This document shows, one piece after another, positions 9,476 to 18,605 of a stretch of 64,000 bases of DNA (positions are counted from its first letter, which is position 1; every line of letters starts with the position of its first letter). A model generated the notes under the pieces. The model was given only the letters and a program-made list of their open reading frames with translations. It was not told the origin of the DNA and searched no databases. A program made the position numbers and the translations under genes. This stretch comes from Segatella oris (lineage in GTDB: Bacteria; Bacteroidota; Bacteroidia; Bacteroidales; Bacteroidaceae): NCBI RefSeq assembly GCF_900637655.1, contig NZ_LR134384.1, forward strand, positions 372,001-436,000. The letters run 5' to 3'.

Positions 9476-9570
9476 CACGTCAAAACAGCTTGCAATCAGC
9501 GTCAAATGAGCGCGTGTTCTGCGTCATAACAGCACGCCATCTGCTTCATATGACAAGGTGATTTGACGCA
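9476..9570. repeat. 22-bp-period array of TGnnnCA dyads, locus 1
   Basis: Hexamers ACGTCA, GCGTCA, GCGTCA, GCTTCA and GACGCA start at 9477, 9499, 9521, 9543 and 9565, exactly 22 bp apart. The last is the inverted form (TGACGCA) in phase with the others. The rest of the unit is degenerate. The array occupies the 583-bp gene-free stretch between the GT2 gene and queF, which holds no convincing gene. Confidence 0.8.
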
Positions 9571-9799
9571 AATGGGAAAACTAACGCCAACAAAAAGCGA
9601 AATCATCTCAAGGAAATTGCCTTTCAAAGAGCTTATTTTCGCTTTCCCTTTTCTATTTACCTCTGTTACAAGACCCCTTTTTTCTCGTAAAAAAATCAAC
9701 AAAAAAGCAACATGACACCCTTGCATCATGCTGCTTTCCTCATTCATATCGGGTGCACATAAGCACTGAATTCTGCTAAAATCTCAGCTTATAAAGCTT

Positions 9800-10267
9800 T
9801 TAAAGTGATTGCGGGAGTCCCTGCATCAGCTTTTCTTCGGCCAGCTTTTCATACTTCGTACCCGGCTTACCATAGTTGGCATAAGGGTAAATGCTGATGC
9901 CTCCACGTGGCGTGAAGAGGCCGATCACCTCGATATATTTCGGTTGCATAAGCTTGATTAAGTCTTTCATGATGATGTTGACACAGTCTTCATGGAAGTC
10001 ACCATGATTGCGGAAGCTGAACAGATAGAGTTTAAGACTCTTGCTTTCAACCATTTTCTCGCCCGGAATATAACTGATACGGATCTCTGCAAAGTCGGGT
10101 TGTCCGGTGATAGGACACAGAGAAGTGAACTCAGGACAATTGAACCTGACCCAGTAGTCATTCTCCGGATGCTTGTTGTTGAACGTTTCCAACACTTCGG
10201 GAGCATAGTCCATACGGTATTTTGTCTTGGCTCCCAAGGCCTGAAGGCCTTCATCTTTTCTTTCCAT
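9800..10267 (-). CDS. queF: NADPH-dependent 7-cyano-7-deazaguanine reductase QueF
   Basis: A 155-residue enzyme that reduces preQ0 to preQ1 in queuosine synthesis, of the short unimodular type. The catalytic Cys51 lies in [12 protein letters not shown], with the proton-relay Asp58 seven residues on, and the QueF signature [21 protein letters not shown] follows, with a C-terminal [16 protein letters not shown]. It starts 3 nt after the stop of the queuosine-precursor transporter gene, so the two form an operon. Other pathway genes (queC, queD, queE) are not in the window, which fits a cell that can import precursor as well as reduce it (inference). Confidence 0.95.
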   Translation of the reverse strand: MERKDEGLQALGAKTKYRMDYAPEVLETFNNKHPENDYWVRFNCPEFTSLCPITGQPDFAEIRISYIPGEKMVESKSLKLYLFSFRNHGDFHEDCVNIIMKDLIKLMQPKYIEVIGLFTPRGGISIYPYANYGKPGTKYEKLAEEKLMQGLPQSL

Positions 10268-10270
10268 TGC

Positions 10271-10960
10271 TTACAGATTAAATATTTTCAACACGTTATA
10301 ACTGATGCCGTTATCATAGACATCCTCGCCTTCATGACGCTTCAAATAATGTACAATGCGTATCGTCAAAGGCAAAACGATAATTTCATACCCCGTCTTG
10401 AGCACCACCTGCCACAACATCAGCTTAGGCAATTCCAGCGCAGGAACTACACCTCCGAGGGCCAAAGGGAAGAAGATGAGCGAGTCGGCAGACTCTCCGA
10501 AGACCGTACTCAATATGGCACGCGCCGAGAAATGGCGTCCATTGTCGAGTAGTTTCATCTTGCTCATCACGTAGGCATTGATAAAACTGCCCACAAGGAA
10601 GGCCACAAACGAAGCTGCTGCAATGCGTGGAGCAAGACCGAAAATGGCATGAAAGCCCGCTTCATTATTCCAATAAGGTGCTCCAGGAATAGCATCACAA
10701 AGCGCACCAAGGGCAACAAAGAAGAAGTTCATGGCGAAACCGACCCATATGAGCAGTCGGGCTTTCTGATAACCCCACACTTCACACACGCAATCATTAA
10801 TGATGTAAGACACTGGGAACACGATTAATCCACCGGTAAGACTAATCTTTCCAACGGATATCTGCTTTGTTTCGAGCACGTTTGCCGTAATCAGACAAAC
10901 GCAGAAAAGTATGCTGAAAAGCATGAACAGCACACTGACTTGGTTCTTTTCTTTTGTCAT
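10271..10960 (-). CDS. Queuosine precursor transporter (YhhQ/QueT, VUT family)
   Basis: A 229-residue integral membrane protein of the YhhQ family, which imports preQ0/preQ1. Six or so hydrophobic segments are visible, with family phrases GGLIVFPVSYIINDCVCEVWGYQKAR and FGESADSLIFFPLALGG. The frame is open to 10999, but that ATG is almost at the predicted transcription start; ATG 10960 (MTKEKNQVSVLFML) has an A-rich upstream stretch and is preferred. queF follows after 3 nt, supporting a deazaguanine role over general VUT-family annotation. Confidence 0.9.
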   Translation of the reverse strand: MTKEKNQVSVLFMLFSILFCVCLITANVLETKQISVGKISLTGGLIVFPVSYIINDCVCEVWGYQKARLLIWVGFAMNFFFVALGALCDAIPGAPYWNNEAGFHAIFGLAPRIAAASFVAFLVGSFINAYVMSKMKLLDNGRHFSARAILSTVFGESADSLIFFPLALGGVVPALELPKLMLWQVVLKTGYEIIVLPLTIRIVHYLKRHEGEDVYDNGISYNVLKIFNL

Positions 10961-11012
10961 TTCTTGTTTTTTACGAGGTTTATCAAGCACTCGGTTCATT
11001 TGAATTCGGGTG

Positions 11013-11020
11013 CAAAGATA
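11013..11020 (-). promoter_or_regulatory. -7 box (TATCTTTG) of queT-queF
   Basis: TATCTTTG on the minus strand matches TAnnTTTG. The 346-bp interval 10961-11306 is a divergent promoter region between queT and lysS. It also carries short GTGGAATGAG near-repeats around 11031-11056 and no gene. I saw no preQ1 riboswitch-like structure, and the leader is too short to hold one comfortably. Confidence 0.6.
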
Positions 11021-11263
11021 ATAAAAAAAGTGGAATGAGAAGTGTGGAATGAGGAATTAATGTAATGAAGAAAGGGAAATGGGGAGCAGGGAATGAGAGA
11101 CTAAAATTTGTGACATGAAAGAAGAATTAATACTGTTTCATTCTTTTATCTGTTGAAAATCCAATCTTTATCTCATTCGGAAGACTATGAAGAAACGGTT
11201 GAAACATCATACAGATTGAACCATAAAAAACAATAAAAGAGGTGGGTATTCAGAATAATTTAT

Positions 11264-11271
11264 TAACTTTG
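11264..11271 (+). promoter_or_regulatory. -7 box (TAACTTTG) of lysS
   Basis: TAACTTTG is a full consensus -7 box 35 bp upstream of the lysS ATG, and probably drives lysS-gpsA. Confidence 0.65.
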
Positions 11272-11306
11272 CATAATCAAAGTAATGTATATATTCGAAC
11301 ATAAAG

Positions 11307-13046
11307 ATGAACGTTTTAGAGCTTAGTGAACAGGAGATCATTCGCAGACAGTGTCTCCAGGAACTGCGTGACATGGGGATTAATCCCTATCCTGCAGCAG
11401 AATATCCTACAAACGCATACTCAACCGATATCAAGGATGAGTTTAATGATGACGAAAAACAACGCGAGGTAGTGATTGCCGGCCGTATGATGAGCCGCCG
11501 AATCATGGGTAAAGCCAGCTTCGCTGAACTCCAGGATAGCAAAGGCCGCATACAAGTTTACATCTCACGTGACGATATTTGTCCTGATGAGAATAAGGAC
11601 TTATACAATAAAGTGTTTAAGAAACTGCTCGATATCGGCGATATTATCGGCGTAAAAGGCTTCGTTTTCAGAACCCAGACAGGCGAGATCAGTGTGCATG
11701 CCAAGGAGATTACACTCCTCAGCAAGAGCCTGAAACCGCTGCCAATCGTTAAATATAAGGATGGTGTTGCCTACGATAAGTTTGACGATCCAGAGCTTCG
11801 TGCCCGTCAACGCTACGTGGATTTGATTGTCAACGACGGCGTAAAGGAAACTTTTCTCAAGCGTGCTACCATCTTACGCACCATGCGTAACTTCTTCGAT
11901 GAACACGGATATACCGAAGTGGAGACGCCAACGCTGCAGAGTATTGCAGGGGGTGCGAGTGCACGCCCATTCATCACGCACTTCAATGCGCTTAACATTG
12001 ACATGTATATGCGTATTGCCACCGAGCTATATCTGAAGAGATTGATCGTCGGCGGCTTTGAAGGTGTCTATGAAATCGGCAAGAACTTCCGCAACGAAGG
12101 TATGGACAAGTTTCACAATCCAGAGTTTACCTGCATGGAACTCTACGTGCAATACAAGGATTATAACTGGATGATGAGTTTCACCGAGCAGCTTCTTGAA
12201 ACCATTTGTAAGGCTGTCAACAACGGCAGTACAGAGGTGAAGAATGGTGAAAACACGGTTTCTTTCAAAGCACCTTACCGTCGTTTGCCTATACTTGAGG
12301 CCATTAAGGAAAAGACCGGCTTTGATCTTGCAGGGAAGAATGAAGATGAAATCCGCACGATTGCTACCGTAGACCTGAAGATGGAGGGTATAGATGAGAC
12401 CTTTGGTAAAGGTAAACTCATTGATGAAATCTTTGGAGAGTTCTGCGAAGGCACCTTTATTCAGCCGACATTCATTACAGATTACCCTGTAGAAATGAGT
12501 CCGTTGACCAAGATGCACCGTTCAAAACCAGGCTTGACCGAACGTTTTGAGCTTATGGTGAACGGCAAAGAGATTGCCAATGCCTATTCCGAGTTGAACG
12601 ATCCTATCGATCAGGAAGAACGCTTCAAGGAACAGATGAAGTTGGCTGACAAGGGAGATGACGAGGCAATGATTATCGACCAAGACTTCTTGCGTGCCCT
12701 ACAATACGGCATGGCTCCTACATCCGGTATTGGAATTGGTATCGACCGACTCTGCATGTTGATGACAGGCAAGGAGTTCATCCAGGAAGTTTTGCTCTTC
12801 CCACAGATGAAACCGGAAGCCAAGATGCCACAAAGCAGTATCAAGGAATGGGCAGAATTAGGCGTTGAAGAGGATTGGGTCTACGTGCTTCGCAAGGCCG
12901 GTTTCAACCTCATCAGCGACATCAAGGACGAGAAAGCACAGGGATTGCAACAGAAACTCGGTGAAATCAACAAGAAATACAAGTTGAATTACGAGAAACC
13001 TTCCGTTGAACAAATTCAGAATTGGATAGACCAAGCAAATGAATAA
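11307..13046 (+). CDS. lysS: Lysyl-tRNA synthetase, class II
   Basis: A 579-residue enzyme charging tRNA-Lys with lysine. An N-terminal OB-fold anticodon-binding domain (about 60-170; GRMMSRRIMGKASFAELQDSKGRIQVY) is followed by the class II catalytic core with motif 2 (FRNEGMDKFHNPEFTCMELY) and motif 3 (GIGIGIDRLCML). After motif 3 there is a C-terminal extension of about 70 residues, longer than in E. coli LysS and seen in Bacteroidales forms. gpsA begins 8 nt before the lysS stop, so they are translationally linked. Confidence 0.97.
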   Translation: MNVLELSEQEIIRRQCLQELRDMGINPYPAAEYPTNAYSTDIKDEFNDDEKQREVVIAGRMMSRRIMGKASFAELQDSKGRIQVYISRDDICPDENKDLYNKVFKKLLDIGDIIGVKGFVFRTQTGEISVHAKEITLLSKSLKPLPIVKYKDGVAYDKFDDPELRARQRYVDLIVNDGVKETFLKRATILRTMRNFFDEHGYTEVETPTLQSIAGGASARPFITHFNALNIDMYMRIATELYLKRLIVGGFEGVYEIGKNFRNEGMDKFHNPEFTCMELYVQYKDYNWMMSFTEQLLETICKAVNNGSTEVKNGENTVSFKAPYRRLPILEAIKEKTGFDLAGKNEDEIRTIATVDLKMEGIDETFGKGKLIDEIFGEFCEGTFIQPTFITDYPVEMSPLTKMHRSKPGLTERFELMVNGKEIANAYSELNDPIDQEERFKEQMKLADKGDDEAMIIDQDFLRALQYGMAPTSGIGIGIDRLCMLMTGKEFIQEVLLFPQMKPEAKMPQSSIKEWAELGVEEDWVYVLRKAGFNLISDIKDEKAQGLQQKLGEINKKYKLNYEKPSVEQIQNWIDQANE

Positions 13047-14034
13047 CTGTGGAAAGATAGCCATTATTGGCGGTGGTTCGTGGGCCACGGCACTTGCCAA
13101 ATTAGTTGTGAAGCATGAACATCACATCGGTTGGTATATGCGTCGTGACGACAGAATAGCCGAGTTCAAGCGATTGGGGCATAATCCGGCCTACCTGCAA
13201 GCGGCGCATTTCGACATCAACGAAATTGAGTTTTCGAGCGACCTCAACCATATCGTGTGCGAATATGACACGCTTGTGCTCGTAACTCCGTCGCCTTACC
13301 TGAAGAACCACCTACAGAAGCTCACGGTTCCATTGCACAACAAGTTCATTGTCAGTGCTATAAAAGGCATTGTTCCCGATGAAAACCTTGTGGTTTCTGA
13401 ATACTTTCACCAGGTGTGGAATGTTCCATACGAGAATATTGCGTGTGTAAGCGGCCCTTCACATGCCGAGGAAGTGGCACTTGAACGCCTTTCCTATCTG
13501 ACCATTGGCTGTGCCGATATGGAAAAAGCTCAGGCTTTTGCCAATGTCATCTCTACCGAATTCATCAAGACAGAGACTTCAATGGACATCGTTGGCATTG
13601 AATATGCAGGCGTATTAAAGAATGTTTATGCCATTGCAGCAGGCATTTGCCACGGCCTTAAGTATGGAGATAACTTCCAAGCTGTATTCCTTTCCAACGC
13701 CATTCAGGAGATGAACCGCTTTCTTACAGCGGTTTATCCTGCACAACGCAATATCAGTGACAGTGTCTATTTAGGCGACTTGCTTGTTACCGGCTATAGT
13801 AATTTCAGCCGTAACCGTACATTCGGCATGATGATTGGCAAAGGATATTCGGTGAAAAGTGCACAGATTGAAATGGAAATGATTGCAGAAGGCTACTTCG
13901 GAACAAAGTGCATGAGGGAAATCAATGGTCATGTTGGTGTGAATATGCCTATACTTGATGCCGTCTACAGCATCTTATACGAGCATAATACGCCACAGAA
14001 AGTCATCCAAACATTAACAGATAATTTTAGATAG
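13039..14034 (+). CDS. gpsA: NAD(P)H-dependent glycerol-3-phosphate dehydrogenase
   Basis: A 331-residue cytosolic enzyme making sn-glycerol-3-phosphate from dihydroxyacetone phosphate for phospholipid synthesis. The Rossmann motif is IIGGGSWATALAKL near the N-terminus. The family segments SAIKGIVPDENLVVSEYF, SGPSHAEEVA and EYAGVLKNVYAIAAG (catalytic Lys) follow, with the C-terminal GDLLVTGYSNFSRNRTFG. It overlaps lysS by 8 nt and lies 47 nt upstream of pgi, consistent with one lysS-gpsA-pgi-HAD transcript. Confidence 0.96.
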   Translation: MNNCGKIAIIGGGSWATALAKLVVKHEHHIGWYMRRDDRIAEFKRLGHNPAYLQAAHFDINEIEFSSDLNHIVCEYDTLVLVTPSPYLKNHLQKLTVPLHNKFIVSAIKGIVPDENLVVSEYFHQVWNVPYENIACVSGPSHAEEVALERLSYLTIGCADMEKAQAFANVISTEFIKTETSMDIVGIEYAGVLKNVYAIAAGICHGLKYGDNFQAVFLSNAIQEMNRFLTAVYPAQRNISDSVYLGDLLVTGYSNFSRNRTFGMMIGKGYSVKSAQIEMEMIAEGYFGTKCMREINGHVGVNMPILDAVYSILYEHNTPQKVIQTLTDNFR

Positions 14035-14081
14035 TCAATGATCTTGTACAATCTATAAGGTCAGGATAATAACAAAAAACA

Positions 14082-15428
14082 ATGAAAAATATCAGTTTAG
14101 ACATTACAAAAGCTGCACAGTTCCTAAAATCCGGAGCTGTTGAAGCTTACGAAAGTCAGGTCAAGGCCGCCCAAGAAGCTCTTGAAAACGGCACTTGTCC
14201 GGGTAACGATTTCCTTGGTTGGCTCCACTTGCCGTCAAGTATCACGTCTGAATTCCTTGATGAAATCCAGGCTACGGCCAACACTTTGCGTGACAAGTGC
14301 GAAGTTATTGTCGTTGCGGGTATTGGTGGTTCCTATCTTGGTGCACGTGCTGTTATTGAGGCACTCAGCAACAGTTTCGCTTGGTTAGTAGCCGACAAGA
14401 AGAACCCAACCATTCTCTTTGCAGGCAATAATATCGGTGAAGACTATCTCTTTGAACTCACAGAATATCTTAAGAACAAGAAATTCGGTGTCATTAACAT
14501 CAGCAAATCCGGCACAACTACAGAGACTGCACTCACCTTCCGCCTGCTGAAGAAACAGTGTGAAGCACAACGTGGCAAGGCAGAAGCTAAGGATGTAATC
14601 GTTGCAGTGACTGATGCTAAAAAAGGAGCAGCCCGCACTTGCGCCGACAAAGAAGGCTACAAGAGTTTCATTATCCCTGATAATATCGGCGGACGCTTCT
14701 CTGTTCTCACTCCTGTTGGCCTGCTTCCAATCGCTTGTGCAGGCTTCGATGTGAAAGAACTCGTTAGTGGTGCACAGGAAATGGAACGTGCATGCGGCAA
14801 GAATGTACCGTTTGAAAATAACCCCGCCGCACAGTATGCAGCTGTTCGGAACGGTCTTTACAGCGAGGCAGGAAAGAAGATTGAAATTGTCGTTAACTTC
14901 CAACCGAAGCTTCATTTCTTTGCAGAATGGTGGAAACAGCTTTATGGTGAGAGTGAAGGAAAAGACAATAAAGGCATCTTCCCGGCAGCATGTGACTTCA
15001 CAACTGACCTGCATTCAATGGGACAGTGGATACAACAAGGCGAGCGTTCTATCTTCGAAACCGTGATCAGCGTAGAGGAACCAGAGCATAAACTGCTCTT
15101 CCCACACGATGAAGAAAACCTTGATGGCCTCAACTTCCTTGAGGGAAAGCGCGTTGACGACGTGAATAAGATGGCTGAACTCGGCACTCGTTTGGCTCAT
15201 GTTGACGGCGGAGTACCTAACATCCGCATTAGTGTTCCACGCTTAAATGCCTACTATATCGGGCAGCTTATCTATTTCTTTGAGATTGCATGTGGCATCA
15301 GTGGCAACCTACTTCAGGTGAACCCATTCAATCAACCGGGTGTAGAAGCTTACAAGAAGAACATGTTTGCACTGCTCAATAAGCCTGGCTATGAAGCTGA
15401 AAGCAAGGCTATCCGCGAACGTTTATAA
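14082..15428 (+). CDS. pgi: Glucose-6-phosphate isomerase
   Basis: A 448-residue enzyme interconverting glucose-6-phosphate and fructose-6-phosphate. It is the short form, near 450 residues rather than about 550. Motifs are [62 protein letters not shown] and the C-terminal [15 protein letters not shown]. The next gene starts at the very next base after its stop, a tight coupling with a sugar-phosphate phosphatase. Confidence 0.97.
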   Translation: MKNISLDITKAAQFLKSGAVEAYESQVKAAQEALENGTCPGNDFLGWLHLPSSITSEFLDEIQATANTLRDKCEVIVVAGIGGSYLGARAVIEALSNSFAWLVADKKNPTILFAGNNIGEDYLFELTEYLKNKKFGVINISKSGTTTETALTFRLLKKQCEAQRGKAEAKDVIVAVTDAKKGAARTCADKEGYKSFIIPDNIGGRFSVLTPVGLLPIACAGFDVKELVSGAQEMERACGKNVPFENNPAAQYAAVRNGLYSEAGKKIEIVVNFQPKLHFFAEWWKQLYGESEGKDNKGIFPAACDFTTDLHSMGQWIQQGERSIFETVISVEEPEHKLLFPHDEENLDGLNFLEGKRVDDVNKMAELGTRLAHVDGGVPNIRISVPRLNAYYIGQLIYFFEIACGISGNLLQVNPFNQPGVEAYKKNMFALLNKPGYEAESKAIRERL

Positions 15429-16145
15429 ATGAAAAACGAGATAAAACAATACTTGAAAGAACACGGCTTTGGGCATTTCAGTCCCAAAGCTGTTCTTTTT
15501 GATATGGACGGTGTACTCTATGACAGTATGCCTCTCCATGCTATTGCCTGGCAGGAAAGCATGAAGAAGTTTGGTATTCACATGACAACAGCTGATGCTT
15601 ACGCCACAGAAGGCGCACGAGGTATTGATACCATCCGTCTGTTTGTCAAGCAACAACAGGGCAAAGACATCAGTCTTGAGGAAGCACAACGCATGTATGA
15701 CGAGAAAACCCGCCTATTCCATGCCATGCCGGAAGCCCCAATCTTCGACGGTGTTTTCAGTATTATGGAGAAAATTCAGCGTTCAGGCATGACGGTGAAT
15801 GTGGTTACAGGCAGTGGTCAGCGACCGCTTATTGAGCGTCTGCTTCATGACTTCGGACAATACCTTGATGAAGATCATATCACAACTGCCTACGACGTAA
15901 AACATGGAAAGCCCTATCCCGATCCTTATCTCACGGGACTCAGAAAGGCTGGGAACCTGCAACCAAACGAAGGAATCGTAGTTGAGAATGCACCACTCGG
16001 TGTTCGTGCCGGTGTCAGTGCAGGCATCTTCACCGTTGCTATCAATAGCGGGCCACTGCCAGATACCTCACTTCTTGGTGAAGGTGCCAATGTATTATAC
16101 GACACCATGACGCAGCTTGTTGATGATTGGGATAATTATGTTTAG
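15429..16145 (+). CDS. HAD-superfamily phosphatase (beta-phosphoglucomutase-like)
   Basis: A 238-residue HAD hydrolase with the nucleophile motif FDMDGVLYDSMPLH, a cap domain (about 25-100), motif II VVTGSGQRPL, the motif III Lys in HGKPYPDPY, and the late motif VVENAPLGVRAG. It could be a sugar-phosphate phosphatase or a beta-phosphoglucomutase-type mutase. The ATG directly follows the pgi stop, pointing to hexose-phosphate metabolism. The substrate is not predictable. Confidence 0.85.
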   Translation: MKNEIKQYLKEHGFGHFSPKAVLFDMDGVLYDSMPLHAIAWQESMKKFGIHMTTADAYATEGARGIDTIRLFVKQQQGKDISLEEAQRMYDEKTRLFHAMPEAPIFDGVFSIMEKIQRSGMTVNVVTGSGQRPLIERLLHDFGQYLDEDHITTAYDVKHGKPYPDPYLTGLRKAGNLQPNEGIVVENAPLGVRAGVSAGIFTVAINSGPLPDTSLLGEGANVLYDTMTQLVDDWDNYV

Positions 16146-16222
16146 TTTTCTGCACATTCTTTAGGGCGTGTGCGCACTTTTAAGCAAAACTATTTTAATA
16201 TAGCTTAAAATTATTCCGAATG

Positions 16223-16254
16223 TTTGTTGAAAGTCTTTGTGCATCGTAATTTTG
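16223..16254 (+). promoter_or_regulatory. Promoter of the TPR-korDABC operon
   Basis: A -33 element TTTG (16223-16226) is followed after 20 bp by the -7 box TAATTTTG (16247-16254). The spacing suits a Bacteroidales promoter. Transcription would start near 16260, about 18-20 nt before the small TPR gene. Confidence 0.7.
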
Positions 16255-16277
16255 TTTAAGCAAAGACATTTTATGAC

Positions 16278-16457
16278 ATGACATCCGAAGAATTTTACAC
16301 ACTTGGCAATGAGTTTCGCCGACAGGGTGACTTCAAACGTGCCATGGAAGCCTATATGGAATCTATCGCACTCAATCCTGAAAGTCCTGCCGTTGAAGCC
16401 AAGAAGATGCTTGAAGACATTTATGCCTTCTACTGTAAGGATATGTATAATCCTTAG
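16278..16457 (+). CDS. Small TPR-like protein heading the kor operon
   Basis: A 59-residue protein beginning MTSEEFYTLGNEFRR and ending FYCKDMYNP. One TPR-type helix pair is visible (YTLGNEFRRQGDFKRAMEAY followed by SIALNPESPAVEAKKML). Short TPR proteins of this size are, from memory, common just ahead of the ferredoxin oxidoreductase genes in Bacteroidales. It has its own promoter 24-55 bp upstream and lies 36 nt before korD on the same strand. A role in assembling or holding the oxidoreductase is inference; it is easily missed because of its size. Confidence 0.8.
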   Translation: MTSEEFYTLGNEFRRQGDFKRAMEAYMESIALNPESPAVEAKKMLEDIYAFYCKDMYNP

Positions 16458-16493
16458 GATTGCCATAGACAACAAACACATATCAATCACATT

Positions 16494-16724
16494 ATGGGAA
16501 AAGTAGTTGGTGCCATCGTGGTAAACGAGGACCGGTGTAAGGGCTGTTCGCTTTGTGTTGTGGCCTGTCCGAAAGCCGTTATCGCCTTGGCTGATAGAAA
16601 AGTCAACGTAAGCGGATATCCGTTTGCCGAAGCTGTCCGTCCGGATGACTGCATAGGTTGTGCATCTTGTGCTATCGTTTGTCCCGACGGATGCATTACT
16701 GTCTATCGAAAGAAACTTGATTAA
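16494..16724 (+). CDS. korD: 2-oxoacid:ferredoxin oxidoreductase delta subunit (2[4Fe-4S] ferredoxin)
   Basis: A 76-residue ferredoxin-like subunit with two CxxCxxCxxxCP motifs, CKGCSLCVVACPKA and CIGCASCAIVCPDG, holding two [4Fe-4S] clusters that carry electrons out of the enzyme. It starts 14 nt before the alpha subunit gene. The set of delta, alpha, beta and gamma as four separate genes is the Kor/Vor layout. Confidence 0.9.
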   Translation: MGKVVGAIVVNEDRCKGCSLCVVACPKAVIALADRKVNVSGYPFAEAVRPDDCIGCASCAIVCPDGCITVYRKKLD

Positions 16725-16738
16725 ACAAGAGCAAATCT

Positions 16739-17830
16739 ATGGAAGAGAAAGAAGTTAAACTCATGAAGGGCAACGAAGCCATCGCTCATGCAGCCATCAG
16801 ATGTGGCACCGACGGCTATTTCGGCTACCCGATTACTCCACAAAGCGAAATCATTGAAACCTTAGCACAGCTCAAACCATGGGAAACGACCGGCATGGTT
16901 GTCTTGCAGGCAGAGAGCGAAGTGGCTTCAATCAATATGCTATATGGTGGAGCTGGTGCAGGGAAGCGCGTACTCACGAGCAGTTCAAGCCCTGGAATTG
17001 CATTGATGCAAGAGGGTATTTCTTACATGGCCGGTGCTGAATTGCCAGGCGTAATCGTGAATGTTCAGCGCGGCGGTCCAGGCTTGGGAACCATCCAACC
17101 CAGTCAAAGCGACTATAATCAAGCCACACGTGGTGGTGGAAACGGCGACTACAACGTCATCGTTCTCGCACCAAATTCAGTGCAGGAAATGGCAGATTTC
17201 GTTGATCTTGCTTTCACTTTGGCTTTCAAATACCGCAATCCGGCAATGATTCTAAGCGACGGAGTCATCGGCCAGATGATGGAGAAAGTGGTGCTTCCAC
17301 CAATGAAACCGCGCCGCACAGAGGCTGAAATCCTGCGTGAATGCCCTTGGGCTTCTACCGGACGCACAAAAGATCGTACTCCTAACATCATCACTTCGCT
17401 TGAACTAATGCCTGAAGTGATGGAACAAAAAAATCTGCATCTGCAAGAGAAATATCAGCAAATTAAAGACAATGAAACACGTTGTGAGCAGTCAAAATGC
17501 AATGATGCTGACTATATTGTCGTAGCTTTCGGCAGTGCAGCCCGCATTGCAGAGAAGAGCATGGAGATTGCCCGGGAGCATGATATCAAGCTCGGACTCT
17601 TCCGCCCGATTACACTTTGGCCCTTCCCTGAAAAGGAATTGCGCAAGACTGCAGCAGGAAAGAAAGGGATACTCGTGGCAGAAATCAACGCAGGTCAAAT
17701 GATTCAAGACGTCAAACTGGCTGTAGGCAGCACCATTCCCGTGGCACATTTCGGTCGATTAGGCGGTATTGTGCCTGATCCCGAAGAGATAGTAAACGCT
17801 CTAAAGACTAAACTTATTGATAATGAATAA
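16739..17830 (+). CDS. korA: 2-oxoacid:ferredoxin oxidoreductase alpha subunit (KorA/VorB type)
   Basis: A 363-residue subunit, part of the complex that decarboxylates a 2-oxoacid to an acyl-CoA while reducing ferredoxin. The N-terminal pyrimidine-binding domain shows GNEAIAHAAIRCGTDGYFGYPITPQSEI and SSSSPGIALMQEGISYMAGAELPGVIVNVQRGGPGLG, and domain II starts near 250 (DYIVVAFGSAARIA). Databases often label this family VorB (3-methyl-2-oxobutanoate), but 2-oxoglutarate is equally plausible: it would serve the reductive branch of the TCA cycle in an anaerobe. It overlaps the beta gene by 8-14 nt. Confidence 0.9.
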   Translation: MEEKEVKLMKGNEAIAHAAIRCGTDGYFGYPITPQSEIIETLAQLKPWETTGMVVLQAESEVASINMLYGGAGAGKRVLTSSSSPGIALMQEGISYMAGAELPGVIVNVQRGGPGLGTIQPSQSDYNQATRGGGNGDYNVIVLAPNSVQEMADFVDLAFTLAFKYRNPAMILSDGVIGQMMEKVVLPPMKPRRTEAEILRECPWASTGRTKDRTPNIITSLELMPEVMEQKNLHLQEKYQQIKDNETRCEQSKCNDADYIVVAFGSAARIAEKSMEIAREHDIKLGLFRPITLWPFPEKELRKTAAGKKGILVAEINAGQMIQDVKLAVGSTIPVAHFGRLGGIVPDPEEIVNALKTKLIDNE

Positions 17831-18590
17831 AGACATCATATCACCAGAAAACTTAGTTTACGAGAAACCAAGACTCATGAACGACACAGCCATGCACTAT
17901 TGTGCGGGCTGTTCTCACGGTGTTGTACATAAGCTTGTGGCTGAAGTCATTGCCGAAATGGGCATGGAAGACAAAGCCATCGGCGTCAGTCCCGTAGGTT
18001 GTGGAGTGTTTGCTTACCGCTATATCGACATTGACTGGCAGGAAGCTCCACACGGTCGGGCCCCTGCCTTGGCTACAGGCATCAAGCGTTTATGGCCCGA
18101 CCGTCTCGTATTCACCTATCAGGGCGATGGCGACTTGGCCTGTATCGGAACAGCAGAAGCCATCCATTCGCTGAACCGTGGTGAGAACATCACAATCATT
18201 TTCATTAACAATGCTATCTATGGCATGACAGGTGGCCAGATGGCTCCTACCACTTTGCTCGGTCAGAAGACAGCAACTTGCCCGTATGGTCGCGATGCAG
18301 AACTGCATGGTTACCCTCTAAACATCACGGATTTAGCCAGCCATTTGGAGGGCACTTGCTATGTAACACGCCAAAGTGTAGAGACTGTTCCTGCCATTCA
18401 TAAAGCCAAAAAAGCTATCAGAAAGGCATTCGAAGCCTCGATGAAAGGACTTGGTTCAAGTCTCGTTGAGATTGTATCGACGTGTAACAGCGGTTGGAAG
18501 ATGACACCACAAAAAGCCAACGAGTGGATGCAGGAGCACATGTTTGAGAAGTATCCAAAAGGAGTTTTCAAGGATACCACCTCACTTTAA
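17817..18590 (+). CDS. korB: 2-oxoacid:ferredoxin oxidoreductase beta subunit (TPP-binding)
   Basis: A 257-residue subunit carrying the thiamine pyrophosphate and one cluster. It shows HYCAGCSHGVVHKLVAE, SPVGCGVFAY, the TPP/Mg motif GDGDLACIGTAEAIHSLNRG...NNAIYGMTGGQMAPTT, and STCNSGWKMTP near the end. The start may be the ATG at 17817 or the one at 17823 (MNKDIISPEN); both overlap the end of korA. Confidence 0.92.
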   Translation: MIMNKDIISPENLVYEKPRLMNDTAMHYCAGCSHGVVHKLVAEVIAEMGMEDKAIGVSPVGCGVFAYRYIDIDWQEAPHGRAPALATGIKRLWPDRLVFTYQGDGDLACIGTAEAIHSLNRGENITIIFINNAIYGMTGGQMAPTTLLGQKTATCPYGRDAELHGYPLNITDLASHLEGTCYVTRQSVETVPAIHKAKKAIRKAFEASMKGLGSSLVEIVSTCNSGWKMTPQKANEWMQEHMFEKYPKGVFKDTTSL

Positions 18591-18605
18591 TCAACAAGGA
18601 GACGT

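Noticed and set aside
9502..9747. 81-residue minus-strand frame upstream of the GT2 gene
   Set aside because: It runs through the 22-bp array, has no recognisable domain and no promoter, and its composition is intergenic.
10961..11306. preQ1 riboswitch ahead of the queuosine genes
   Set aside because: The predicted leader is at most about 45 nt and shows no aptamer-like pairing.
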